Source of the DNA: Candidatus Heimdallarchaeota archaeon
GTDB taxonomy: Archaea > Asgardarchaeota > Heimdallarchaeia > JABLTI01
Direction of reading: 5' to 3'
Length of the DNA stretch: 64,000 nt
NCBI GenBank assembly: GCA_019058275.1
Contig: JAHLVW010000099.1
Span: 16,321-80,320 of the forward strand
Below the pieces are notes generated by a model. The model ran no database searches and was not told where the DNA came from. It worked only from the letters and a program-made list of their open reading frames with translations. The position numbers and the translations under genes were made by a program. This document shows, in pieces, positions 17,592 to 26,415 of this stretch (the stretch's first letter is position 1; the number at the start of each line of letters is the position of its first letter).

Positions 17592-19397
17592 TTGGGGAAA
17601 TTAAAGTTGAAGAAAAAAATAATTATTTTTATTGTACTTTGTTTAGGTTTGTTATTGCCAATCTTAAATTGTAAGGCAAATTGTGGAGAAGAAAATATTG
17701 GCACTTTTTTTAAGATTAATTTATTAGCACCAGACACTTGTCAACGTCAAAATCTATGGATAGCATTGATGATTGAACAATTTCCTAAAATAGGTATTGG
17801 TATTGAAACATATGATCATACTTCTTGGACAGAAATCCTACAACGAACTTCTAATTATTCAGGACCTTATCCAATACCAAGTTATGAATTTGGAGGATAT
17901 GATATTTTAGCAACTGAGGTTTCGAGAGATATTGATTGGAATCCAGAAGATTTATTCCATAGCTCTTATGTTGTACCAAATGGGAATAATATTTATCAAT
18001 ACATAAATCAGGAAATGGATTTGTGTATTAACAATTATACTATTTCTTATTTATTAGAAAATAGAATTGAATGGATTAATAAAATACAAGATATCCTCTA
18101 TGAGGATAATCCACAACTTACTATCTTTTATTGTAATGCGTTGTATTCATTTGATACGGATTTTAATCAAGCTTCAAGGAATGGTCTATTATGGTCAACA
18201 AGTAATCAACCAATGGAAAATTGGTCATGTGGAACACAAACGGAATTCAAATATGCTACATCATATATATTTAATAAATTTCATTTGCTCACTTATGAAT
18301 CAAAATATGAAGCGCAATGGTTGCATCAAATATATAATGGAATGCTCGAACGAAATCCGTTGTCTCCTTATAACAATCTATATGATTTTCGACTAGCTGA
18401 TGAAATTTATACCAATGATGGTTTGACTTATTATGTAAGAATAAAAAATCAAGCTAAATGGGCTGATGGAACACCAATAACATCTTATGATGTGAATTAT
18501 ACTTACAGCTTATTACTCAATTCCGATGCTGTTGGAATAACAACCGCAAAATATTGGGAACAATTTCTTGATATTGAATCAATTGTAATTATTGATGAAA
18601 ATGAATATTTTATTACTTTTAAAAAGCCATATGTATTTCAAGAGAGAAATTTAATTGATATAATACCCAAACATATTTGGGAAGAAGTTCCAGCAGAACA
18701 ACAGGAAGAAAAAGCGTTATCTTGGGCCTTAAATGATACTTTAGATTCGCAAAAGATTTTTGGTGCAGGACCATATTATCTCGTAGATTATGATGAAAAT
18801 AATTATATTATACATTTAAAGAGAAACGACTATTTTTCTGAGTGGAGCGGTATAATTCCAAATTTCGAGGAGATCTATTTCATTTTTTATATCGACCAAG
18901 AAAGTGCTCTAACTGACCTATCAGCTGGAATAGTAGATATGATAGATGCACAATTCAACCATCACTCAAAACCTAGTATACCTGGAATGAAAAATCAATT
19001 TGTAGATTCAAATGAATATCATGAATTTGCCATTAATAATTTACATCCAATCTTAGGAACAGGAGATTTGTGCCCAATAGCTGAAAAAGAATCAGCAAAA
19101 CATGTACGGGAAGCTATTAGCCACATCATCCCAAGAGAAATTATTATTGAAGAATGTTTAGAAGGATTTGGTGTTCCAGGAGTGACTGCTTGCCCAAAAG
19201 GATCAATTGGTTACAATACTACTTACGAACCTAAAGAATATAGTATAGAAAAAGCATTAGAGCATATGTATTTAGCTGGATATCCAAGGTGTTCAACAAA
19301 AATTACTGGAAGTAGAAATTCATGGATACTATTTATTCCTATAGTTATAATTATACTAAAGGTAAAGAATCAATTTAAAATGAAAAAATATTTGTAA
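17592..19397 (+). CDS. Oligopeptide/dipeptide-type solute-binding protein, permuted lobes, membrane-anchored
   Basis: An SBP_bac_5-like protein with signal helix (about 9-26) and C-terminal TM anchor. The lobe order is unusual. Residues about 35-190 resemble the distal half of the family's C-lobe (ASP-rich YDILATEVSRDIDWNPEDLF, then IQDILYEDNPQLTIFY). The N-lobe comes next, at about 225-470 (WADGTPITSYDVNYTYSLLL). The proximal C-lobe follows (VREAISHIIPREIIIEE), and the chain ends where the distal part would normally begin. No permease or ATPase is adjacent. The TTG start is weak; ATG 17584 would be in frame if its A5 run had six A, so a start-proximal indel is possible. Confidence 0.75.
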   Translation: MGKLKLKKKIIIFIVLCLGLLLPILNCKANCGEENIGTFFKINLLAPDTCQRQNLWIALMIEQFPKIGIGIETYDHTSWTEILQRTSNYSGPYPIPSYEFGGYDILATEVSRDIDWNPEDLFHSSYVVPNGNNIYQYINQEMDLCINNYTISYLLENRIEWINKIQDILYEDNPQLTIFYCNALYSFDTDFNQASRNGLLWSTSNQPMENWSCGTQTEFKYATSYIFNKFHLLTYESKYEAQWLHQIYNGMLERNPLSPYNNLYDFRLADEIYTNDGLTYYVRIKNQAKWADGTPITSYDVNYTYSLLLNSDAVGITTAKYWEQFLDIESIVIIDENEYFITFKKPYVFQERNLIDIIPKHIWEEVPAEQQEEKALSWALNDTLDSQKIFGAGPYYLVDYDENNYIIHLKRNDYFSEWSGIIPNFEEIYFIFYIDQESALTDLSAGIVDMIDAQFNHHSKPSIPGMKNQFVDSNEYHEFAINNLHPILGTGDLCPIAEKESAKHVREAISHIIPREIIIEECLEGFGVPGVTACPKGSIGYNTTYEPKEYSIEKALEHMYLAGYPRCSTKITGSRNSWILFIPIVIIILKVKNQFKMKKYL

Positions 19398-19587
19398 AAG
19401 TATCTCCAGAATTTCTATGCTTGCACAGAGGGTGGGAAGAAATTGTTCTGGAAAGCAACTGTTCAGGGATTGTCGAGGAGAGGATATTCAAGAAACTGAC
19501 GTGAAAAAAAGATAAGCGGATTCAAATAAGAGAATTTTCTTGAACTAAATGATTGTGAGTCTGCGAAGAAAAGGAAAGGAACACTGA

Positions 19588-19670
19588 GAAACAAAAACTC
19601 AAAATCTTCTCAACCAAATCAAAACCGGACAGAGGCAAACAAGCCCCCGTCGCGTGAAAAGGGAGTTTAA
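19588..19670 (+). repeat. Structured intergenic repeat, copy 4 (extended form)
   Basis: Core 19621-19668: AAAACCGG, arms GACAGAGGC and GCCCCCGTC around loop AAACAA, then GAAAAGGGAGTTTAA. The upstream flank GAAACAAAAACTCAAAA is shared with copy 6, and its AAACTC can pair with the terminal GAGTTT. It lies in a 430-bp gap with no gene I would support. Confidence 0.78.
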
Positions 19671-19827
19671 AACTGTTATTTTCTATTTTGATATTAGTTA
19701 AATCCCATAATAACAAATAATACATCTGGATATACTTTGTAAACAATGAAAATGATTTCTTTATTCAAAATGTTAATATTTATTGTGTGGCGGAAAAGTT
19801 GTGATTATGTTCAAAGTCTTTTTTGTA

Positions 19828-20787
19828 TTAAATGAGCGTGAGTGCTCTTCTTGAGTTCTCTGTGATAACTTTATAGATGATTTCCTGATCAATTCCTTCC
19901 TTTACACAGTACGGAATAAATGTATCAAAAAATGTAGCATATGGTCTCATATTTTGGTTCTTATTTTCTTCTCTGTTCTCTTTAATCTTAAAAGAACCTG
20001 AATCTTGACCAAATAGTAGCTGACTAATCAAACGCTCTTCTATTATTTTCCTTATAGCTGGAGGATATTTTTCAAAGGACTCTGCACCAGCTATTCCGTC
20101 AAATTCTATCCACATTCCTTTCTTTGCAACTTCAAGTATTAATGAAACATCCATTTTTGCATCTGCATGAACCCAGATAAAATTATCAAAGGGTAAGTTC
20201 TCTTCCTCAAGAATTTTAAAAACTCGTTTTACACATGGTTCATTCAAAACATGGCATTGGATTCGAAGACCAGTTTCTAAACTTGCTTTAATGGCTGCAC
20301 GAAGTAGCTTATCTTGTAAAGGAAAAATTTCTCCTTCATCACCAAGAGCCATCTTAATGAAACCAGGTTTTGTTCCAGTATTATCTATTCCTTCTTTAAA
20401 TTCCTTTATCCAAATGGAAGCAATCTCATCAATTGTTTTTTCCTTAATATCTTTTGGAACACCTTTTCCTCTAACATTAAAACCATCCCATGCACCCGTA
20501 CATGTGATAATATTCAATCCAGATTTTTTAGCACATTGCTTTAAAACATCTAAATCTCGACCAAGTCCAAAAGGAGTTGCTTCTACAATAGTTGAACATC
20601 CCTTATTTTTCACATCAATCAAATATGGTAAAACAAAATCAACGACCTCATCAGTTGTATATGTTTTCTCAACCAAGTTTATACCATTCAAATCCACTAA
20701 AATATGCTCATGCATTAATGTTACACCTAAATCTTCTTCAGAAATAGGTCCTATTACAGTATTAATCATTACAGTCAATTCCCTCAA
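19828..20787 (-). CDS. Phosphotriesterase-family metal-dependent hydrolase
   Basis: Amidohydrolase-superfamily TIM barrel of the phosphotriesterase/lactonase type. Numbering from the more likely start ATG 20769 (MINTVIGPIS): HEH at 20-22, bridging Lys139 (FIKMALG), His173 (QCHVLN), His201 (WVHAD) and Asp256 (FGQDSG). All metal ligands are therefore present. Length (about 313 aa) is normal. The native substrate is probably a lactone or ester. It lies between repeat copies 4 and 5 as a single-gene unit. Confidence 0.88.
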   Translation of the reverse strand: MRELTVMINTVIGPISEEDLGVTLMHEHILVDLNGINLVEKTYTTDEVVDFVLPYLIDVKNKGCSTIVEATPFGLGRDLDVLKQCAKKSGLNIITCTGAWDGFNVRGKGVPKDIKEKTIDEIASIWIKEFKEGIDNTGTKPGFIKMALGDEGEIFPLQDKLLRAAIKASLETGLRIQCHVLNEPCVKRVFKILEEENLPFDNFIWVHADAKMDVSLILEVAKKGMWIEFDGIAGAESFEKYPPAIRKIIEERLISQLLFGQDSGSFKIKENREENKNQNMRPYATFFDTFIPYCVKEGIDQEIIYKVITENSRRALTLI

Positions 20788-20887
20788 AATATCTATTTCT
20801 AAAGTGTTTCAGTAATATAAAATTATTCAGACCAATCTTGGATTAATAAATCAATAAAAAAACAGTCGCAAAACCAAAAGCACAGAA

Positions 20888-20938
20888 TTAAACCGGACGA
20901 GGGCAAACCAACCCCTGTCGCGGGAAAAGGGGAGTTTA
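20888..20938 (+). repeat. Structured intergenic repeat, copy 5
   Basis: ATTAAACCGG at the left and GTTTAGA at the right. Arms GACGAGGGC and ACCCCTGTC surround loop AAACCA, followed by GCGGGAAAAGGGGA. The upstream flank is shared with copy 2. It lies between the phosphotriesterase-like gene and the toxin-antitoxin pair. Confidence 0.78.
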
Positions 20939-21071
20939 GATGTTTGTATGTTCGATAAAAACTACTATTTTGTTCTTTCACATCAAAATAGAACCCACGA
21001 ATATGTATTCTTCTTTATCTTTAATTAAACAAAATTAGCAAAACAGTTACGACAAGATACTTATTACGAAT

Positions 21072-21416
21072 TTATTGCCAAAATCGAATTGCATCTTTTT
21101 GCAATATTAATAAAAAGTGTTGAGAGAGGTTATATTTCCATTCATCTAGCAAGTCTATTAGCCTAGGTTGAATGAAATTAATAATTGCTGGTTCAATTGC
21201 TAAATAAATAACTTGAATTTTATGTTTTTTCCAGAGAAAGGTGAAATCCTTATCACGAGTAACAAAAACATAATTATTTTATTTCACCATATTCGATAGC
21301 TCACAGTTCTTAATACCAGACCAACCTTCTGTTTGAACAGTAGTACAAAATAAACCATGATCGTCAAAAATTTTTTTGAGTTGTAGTGGAACGTTTTCAT
21401 CTAGTAGAAACTTCAC
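21072..21416 (-). pseudogene. DUF5615 PIN-like toxin with a premature TAA
   Basis: GTG-initiated frame of 114 codons: MKFLLDENVP-type start (VKFLLDENVPLQL), WSGIKNCEL, FVTRDKDF and a C-terminal helical region, all characteristic of DUF5615 PIN-like toxins that pair with DUF433. A TAA at codon 46 (21279-21281) interrupts an otherwise open frame (NMVK-stop-NNYVFVTRDKDF). The start overlaps the end of the antitoxin gene by 20 bp, the usual coupled arrangement. The nonsense mutation would inactivate the toxin while leaving the antitoxin intact, unless it is a sequencing error. Confidence 0.75.
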
Positions 21417-21648
21417 TTTCTTTAGAACCATAAATAACAACCTCACCTGCAATCATTTCTTTAGCATATGTGATTATCTCTTGAATATCTTCTCGAGTAA
21501 TGGTAGGAAAATTTGCTAATATTTCTTCAAAGCTTTTTCCTTCTTTTAACCAATCAAGAATATCTAACACTAACACTCGAGTACCTTTAATGGTAGGTTG
21601 TCCTCCGCAAATCTCAGGATCGCGGACAATACGTTCAAATTTGCTCAT
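21397..21648 (-). CDS. DUF433 antitoxin
   Basis: An 83-residue protein typical of DUF433 (VapB-like) antitoxins: FERIVRDPEICGGQPTIKGTRV, VLDILDWLKEG, FEEILANFPTITREDIQEIITYA. It contains a helix-turn-helix-like fold and would neutralise and co-regulate the adjoining DUF5615 toxin. It overlaps the toxin start by 20 bp. It is the last gene unit framed by repeats (copies 5 and 6). Confidence 0.88.
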   Translation of the reverse strand: MSKFERIVRDPEICGGQPTIKGTRVLVLDILDWLKEGKSFEEILANFPTITREDIQEIITYAKEMIAGEVVIYGSKESEVSTR

Positions 21649-21748
21649 ATGAATTCCACTCTAATATACTAATAAGCAACTTGCCTTAAATTAATACCTT
21701 TCTTTTGCATAACAAAATTATTACGAGAGAGCAAAGAATAGGTTTGAA

Positions 21749-21837
21749 CCCCAAGAAACAAAACTCAAAACCATTTTAGTCAAATCAAAACCGGACGAGG
21801 GCAAACCAGCCCCCGTCGCGGGAAAAGGGAGTTTAAA
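21749..21837 (+). repeat. Structured intergenic repeat, copy 6 (best match to consensus)
   Basis: Core 21787-21837: AAAACCGG, arms GACGAGGGC and GCCCCCGTC around AAACCA, then GCGGGAAAAGGGAGTTTAAA. The upstream flank carries AAACAAAACTC as in copy 4. It lies in the 492-bp gap after the antitoxin. The remainder of the gap (21840-22140) is a T-rich tract without genes, apparently downstream of the leftward propeller gene. Confidence 0.8.
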
Positions 21838-22140
21838 TAGGGGAGAGAGGTTTATGGGGTAGAGGCTTAGGGTATTAAAGAATTAGTAACCTAAACCTCT
21901 AACTTTTCTTTAGTTCTATACCTTAAAAAACTTTTGGAAATAACTTGCTTTTTCCGTTTTTTAGCGGAATTTTCTCTTTTCTCATATCAATTTTTCCCCA
22001 TGTTTTTTTTCTATAATTTTTATCTGTTTTTTCTTTTTTTCTTGTATATTCATTTATTTTTCAATTTAATCCATTTTTTCTAATCAATGAAAAAAAGTTA
22101 TGGAGAAAAGGAATCAATTCATTCCTATTTCTCTTTTGTA

Positions 22141-23835
22141 TTACCTTTTTCTCTTTCTTTTTCTTACAATTACCATTATTGTTATTGTTACTGAAACTGC
22201 TATTTCTAAACTTAATATTCCACCTATTAGTGGATCTTCTTCTGTTGTTGTATTTGTTGGTGTTGTTACTCCAGGATAATCATTAGAATCAAGTGGATCA
22301 GTCCCTTCATCTATTTCTTCTCCATCTAAATAGCTATCTCCGTCAGTATCACTATCATTTGGATCAGTTCCATAATCAAATATTTCTTCATAGTCACTAA
22401 GTGAATCCCCATCTGAATCCTCATGATTTGGATTAGTTTTGTAATAATAAATTTCATCCCAATCCTTAATACCATCTGAATCTGAATCATCGTTTTCAGG
22501 ATTAGTTCCGTAAAAGTCTTCCATCAAATCGTCCATGTAATCACTATCGCTATCCATTTGCCCTGTGTGGAACATTGAACCTCTGTGACACCTCCAAGGT
22601 GCTGCTCCTGATGCTGTTACTCCAGTTAATCCAATGCAGTAGATTCTATTATCCCATGATCCTATTACTATTTCAAATACCCCATCTCCATTTTGATCTG
22701 CTATACAAGCTGAGTTTTCTACATAGTAATATGTTGAATAGCTCCATTCAAATGCGCCTGTATGGCTTACACAATGCAATTTACGATCATATGATCCTAT
22801 TAGCACCTCTAATGTTCCATCTCCATCTAAGTCAGCTATTGTTGGTGATGAATATATTCGTTGCCCCGTTGTATAGTTCCATTCTAGTCCACCAGTATGA
22901 TTTATACAGTAGAGATTGTAATCTTCTGAACCCACTAGCACTTCCAAAGTGTTGTCATTGTCTAAATCAGCTACTGCTGGTGAAGACCAAGAAATTGGAT
23001 CACCTACTGGATAGAACCATTCTTCTACTCCTAAGTGATCTATACAATATAATCTGCTCCCCCATATTCCTACTAGTATCTCGTATGTACCATCATTATC
23101 GATATCAGCAATAGTAGGAGATGATACTATTGCTCCTATTGAAACATCCCATTCCTTTGTTCCATTATGACTTATACAATATAGGTTAGAATCTTGCGAA
23201 CCGACTATGACTTCTAATGTACCATCATTATCAAGATCAGCAATAGCAGGTGAGCTAGGTATTTCTCCTCCTGTTGTAAAGTTCCATTCTAATGCTCCTG
23301 TATGACTGAAGCACCAAAGATTTCTATCATCTGAACCTACTAATACTTCAAATGTTCCATCTGCATCAATATCAGCGATTGCTGGTGATGACCAAATCAT
23401 ATCAAATGTTGTATAATTCCATTCAACAGCACCTGTATGGTCAAAACAGAAGAATTTTCCATCTAAATTTCCAACCAATACTTCTAGATTTCCATCTAAA
23501 TCTATATCACCAATTGCAGGAGATGAATATACCCAAGATCCTGTCGGGAAACTCCATTCTACTGTTCCTGTGTGACTCAAACTGAGAGCTCTAGAATCAG
23601 TTGAAGCTATTGCTACCTCAAGTGTACCATCTTTATCCAAATCAGCTGCTGCACCTGATGACCATACATCTGCTCCTGTTGTGTAATTCCATTTGGAGTA
23701 TATACCCATTGCTTGCGGTAAAAAGAGCTCATTATTATTTTGTTCATTTTGTGATTTTACATTCATTGGTTTTGCAAAACTAACTGATACAATTAACAAG
23801 ATTATTAGCAAAAAACTATTTCTTGGTTTTCTCAT
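22141..23835 (-). CDS. Secreted FG-GAP/PQQ-like beta-propeller with TSP3 calcium repeats and TM anchor
   Basis: Signal helix, then about seven near-identical blades of ~45 residues (SSPAIADIDxDGxxEVLVGSxDxxLYCxxHTGxxEWxYTTG), each with an Asp-rich FG-GAP-like calcium loop. From about residue 425 comes a run of thrombospondin type 3 repeats (DSDSDGIKDWDEI, DSDGDSLSDYEEI, DTDGDSYLDGEEI). The protein ends with a Thr-rich linker, a TM helix and a poly-Arg/Lys tail. It is an extracellular, calcium-rigidified adhesin-like protein whose ligand is unknown. Repeats are so regular that unequal recombination is likely. Confidence 0.88.
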   Translation of the reverse strand: MRKPRNSFLLIILLIVSVSFAKPMNVKSQNEQNNNELFLPQAMGIYSKWNYTTGADVWSSGAAADLDKDGTLEVAIASTDSRALSLSHTGTVEWSFPTGSWVYSSPAIGDIDLDGNLEVLVGNLDGKFFCFDHTGAVEWNYTTFDMIWSSPAIADIDADGTFEVLVGSDDRNLWCFSHTGALEWNFTTGGEIPSSPAIADLDNDGTLEVIVGSQDSNLYCISHNGTKEWDVSIGAIVSSPTIADIDNDGTYEILVGIWGSRLYCIDHLGVEEWFYPVGDPISWSSPAVADLDNDNTLEVLVGSEDYNLYCINHTGGLEWNYTTGQRIYSSPTIADLDGDGTLEVLIGSYDRKLHCVSHTGAFEWSYSTYYYVENSACIADQNGDGVFEIVIGSWDNRIYCIGLTGVTASGAAPWRCHRGSMFHTGQMDSDSDYMDDLMEDFYGTNPENDDSDSDGIKDWDEIYYYKTNPNHEDSDGDSLSDYEEIFDYGTDPNDSDTDGDSYLDGEEIDEGTDPLDSNDYPGVTTPTNTTTEEDPLIGGILSLEIAVSVTITIMVIVRKRKRKR

Positions 23836-23947
23836 TTTACACCCACACCCATTAAAAGTATAAAATATAATAGTGTTGGTGCTTCATCTAGTTTTCGTTT
23901 TTCAACAGTAAAAAAAATCTTAATCTCTATCTTCTGAGTTTAAGTCT

Positions 23948-24316
23948 CTATTTATCTTCATAAATTTCTTCTTTTTCTGAATCAAAAGGTGGATTCACAA
24001 TCATCAGAAATTTTAACTTTTCTTGTCCAGTATTTTGTATTTGTTGAGTTGTATTCTCTGGTATAATTATTAGAGCTCCTTTTTTGATTACTTCCTCTCT
24101 GCTTTCAACAATAATTTTTCCAATCCCCTGAATAATATAGTATAATTCCTGCATTTCGAGCTTATGTTTTTTGTTTTTCTCCCCAACTGCTAATTCTCCG
24201 TAAGCAATTGAATACTCATTGTTTTTCTCTATTTCAAAAACCAGTACTCCATCTTTACTTCTAGTTACATCAGTTTCTTTTTCCTCAAATACAGCGGGAA
24301 TCTTCTTGATTTTCAT
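23948..24316 (-). CDS. Small cupin-domain protein
   Basis: A 122-residue single cupin barrel (about 30-112), with motif 1 around KKHKLEMQELYYIIQGIGKI and motif 2 around IIIPENTTQQIQNTG. The histidine set is reduced compared with metal-binding cupins (HK in motif 1, no His in motif 2), so metal-dependent catalysis is doubtful; ligand binding or sugar isomerisation is possible. It starts 9 bp after the THEP1 NTPase gene and is probably translated from the same transcript. Confidence 0.75.
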   Translation of the reverse strand: MKIKKIPAVFEEKETDVTRSKDGVLVFEIEKNNEYSIAYGELAVGEKNKKHKLEMQELYYIIQGIGKIIVESREEVIKKGALIIIPENTTQQIQNTGQEKLKFLMIVNPPFDSEKEEIYEDK

Positions 24317-24325
24317 TTTGTACCC

Positions 24326-24871
24326 TCAAGCATCAATTTTCTTTAGTAATTCATCTACCATTAAATTTCTGTTTTCTATTGTTAACATAATCAACTCAAC
24401 ATCTTCCCTATTTTTAATATTCTCTACAAACATTCCCCCACCCTTTTTTGTTATTGTTGCTATTACATTCCCTTTTTCTAAGCATTTCAACAATTGGTCT
24501 TTAAACTTCTTTGAAAATAATTCCATTTTCCCGATTTCATCTATAACCAGTAACTCTGAATCCTTTTCCATTTCTGGTATTATTATACTTTCAAAATCCT
24601 TCAAATCAACTCCATATTTCCCAACTCTCATATTACTTTTAGTATTCACATGTGCAAGTATTCCTTCTTCATTTGAACTTAATGCAACAACTTTGAATCC
24701 TGATCTCCTTTCATTTTGATTCTTGATTTCCTCTGTATAGAATCCAGCATATTTTTTCGTTGTCTTTTTGAGAAGTTCTTTTATTAGTGTTGTTTTTCCA
24801 ATTCTTGGAAATCCTGTTACTAGTATATTTACCATTTTACTCGAGCAAATCCTTCTTTTGTTGTTTAACAA
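24326..24871 (-). CDS. THEP1-family nucleoside-triphosphatase
   Basis: P-loop NTPase of the archaeal/eukaryotic THEP1 (NTPase_1) family. Walker A is GFPRIGKTT, Walker B ELLVIDEIGKME, and the family segment GFYTEEI is present. It likely hydrolyses NTPs broadly; the in vivo role is unclear. The frame opens at 24871, but ATG 24835 (MVNILVTGFPRIGKTT) matches the family start, giving 169 aa. The cupin gene follows 9 bp downstream. Confidence 0.85.
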   Translation of the reverse strand: MLNNKRRICSSKMVNILVTGFPRIGKTTLIKELLKKTTKKYAGFYTEEIKNQNERRSGFKVVALSSNEEGILAHVNTKSNMRVGKYGVDLKDFESIIIPEMEKDSELLVIDEIGKMELFSKKFKDQLLKCLEKGNVIATITKKGGGMFVENIKNREDVELIMLTIENRNLMVDELLKKIDA

Positions 24872-25010
24872 TTATTCTTATTTTATTTTAACAATTTCTT
24901 CAACAAAAGTGCATATTTCTAAGTATTTTTACTCCTCAAAAACAAAATTATATTTGGAATTAAAGTTCCCATTAGATTATAACTAACTTAAAGGGATCGT
25001 CGATATAATA

Positions 25011-25460
25011 ATGAATAAATCATGTTCAAATTGTGGTGAAGAACTTAAATCATCAGATGTATTTTGTCCATTTTGTTCAAATCCAGTAGTTTCTGCTAAC
25101 ACAACCTCAACAAAAACCAATTCTCAAAAATACATTCTCTGCCCCAATTGTTCTATTAAAAACAAGGTTACAAGTAAATACTGCATGGACTGTGGTAATA
25201 ATTTAATTGGTCTTATTGCTACAGAATCTCAATCTGAAGTTTATGATACTGCAGCCTCTTCTGGCGTTACTTATGGCAGTTATAGTACAAAATCCTCAGA
25301 TGGAACTCAAGCATGGTATAAACCACCTGAAAGAACTCGTTCAAGAGGTAATCCTGTTCAATGGGTAATATGGTCCGGATGGGGTCTTTGGATTCTATTT
25401 AGAGTTATCTTTGAAATTTTATTCTTTGCAGTTAGAATTGCAGCATTAAGCAAAAAGTAA
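25011..25460 (+). CDS. Double zinc-ribbon protein with C-terminal hydrophobic segment
   Basis: Two zinc ribbons: CSNCGEEL...CPFC at about residues 5-22 and CPNCSIKN...CMDCG at about 44-61. A Ser/Thr-rich, low-complexity linker follows. The aromatic/hydrophobic C-terminal segment (VQWVIWSGWGLWILFRVIFEILFFAVRI) would insert into or lie on the membrane. It is probably a tail-anchored adaptor; partner unknown. Confidence 0.7.
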   Translation: MNKSCSNCGEELKSSDVFCPFCSNPVVSANTTSTKTNSQKYILCPNCSIKNKVTSKYCMDCGNNLIGLIATESQSEVYDTAASSGVTYGSYSTKSSDGTQAWYKPPERTRSRGNPVQWVIWSGWGLWILFRVIFEILFFAVRIAALSKK

Positions 25461-25482
25461 ATGAAGAGAAAAATGGTTTATT

Positions 25483-26298
25483 TCAACCCATTTCTACATC
25501 TTTTCTCATTTTTAGTAATTCATAATTGACAAGTATTCCTTCCTTTTTCAGGAATGCAACTAATAGTTCTTGATTATCAAAAGTAACTTTCAAGTTTTTA
25601 AATGCTTTATCAGTTATGTAGCTCTTCAAAATTGAAATAAAGTCCAATGCAAGTGAAGCATCTTTTAGCACGAAAGGCATACCTCCTGGATAATCAGGAC
25701 TAAACCTACAGAAGCCTAATTGCTGACCCATATGTTCGTAAACAAGAACATGTTGATTTTCTCTACCAAAATATTGTTGTATTCTGTGAGGATTTAGTCT
25801 AAACCGTAATGATATTATTTGTATTTCACCCCAATCAACATGACGACACTTCCCTTTTGGTTTATCAACCATTTTTTCAAAAGGTACTATAAATTGCCAG
25901 CTTTTTTCTTCTATCTCAAAACCAAACTTTTTATAAAGATTAATTGCAGCCTCATTATCTTCCTTTACATACAAGAAATATTCTTTGCATCCAGCACTTT
26001 TTAAATGATGCATGCTTCTCTTGAGTAATGTTGATCCAATTCCCTTTCTTTGGTGTTCTGGATGTACTCCAACTCTTTGCACATGACCTTCATTTCCATA
26101 AACACCTATTTTATAGTAACCCAAAAAATCTTTGTCTTCTTTATCTACTGCTACAACTGATAATGTTTTTAATCCAGCTAGTCCACTGTTGAAGCTGCTT
26201 TTTCTTAAGGGTTCATCTGGAAAAATCAATTTGTCCATAACATTAAATCTTGTCCAATCCTCTGTAGATAGATCTCTTAAATAATAATCTAGCTCCAA
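25483..26298 (-). CDS. GNAT-family N-acetyltransferase with C-terminal extension
   Basis: A GNAT domain over about residues 1-150, with the acetyl-CoA loop QRKGIG in VGVHPEHQRKGIGSTLL and the Y/F-K-K-x-GFE motif (LYKKFGFEIEE). The remaining ~115 residues look like a second, incomplete GNAT-like half, perhaps from an internal duplication. The acceptor substrate is unknown. The stop lies only 22 bp from that of the converging zinc-ribbon gene. Confidence 0.85.
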   Translation of the reverse strand: MELDYYLRDLSTEDWTRFNVMDKLIFPDEPLRKSSFNSGLAGLKTLSVVAVDKEDKDFLGYYKIGVYGNEGHVQRVGVHPEHQRKGIGSTLLKRSMHHLKSAGCKEYFLYVKEDNEAAINLYKKFGFEIEEKSWQFIVPFEKMVDKPKGKCRHVDWGEIQIISLRFRLNPHRIQQYFGRENQHVLVYEHMGQQLGFCRFSPDYPGGMPFVLKDASLALDFISILKSYITDKAFKNLKVTFDNQELLVAFLKKEGILVNYELLKMRKDVEMG

Positions 26299-26415
26299 AT
26301 TTTTCCCTCTTTTTCTATATTTACCAATAATTCCTTGATTTCATTTCAAGAAAAAGGTTTCTACAGACACAAACTATGTGAATTATTGTTGCTTCATTAA
26401 AAACAATTTTAAGAT

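Noticed and set aside
19522..19746. 74-codon leftward frame across repeat copy 4
   Set aside because: It runs through the structured repeat and has no recognisable domain or start signal.
20291..20815. Long open frame antisense to the phosphotriesterase-like gene
   Set aside because: It mirrors the codon pattern of the real gene, whose metal ligands are all in place, and its own product is low-complexity Ser/Pro-rich.
21731..21742. GGGGTTCAAACC on the minus strand as a tRNA T-arm or attachment site
   Set aside because: The flanking bases do not form a T-stem, and no acceptor, D or anticodon arm can be found nearby.
14653..21837. Six repeats considered as a CRISPR array
   Set aside because: Copies are 0.7-2.7 kb apart, separated by genes, differ in sequence, and no cas genes are present.
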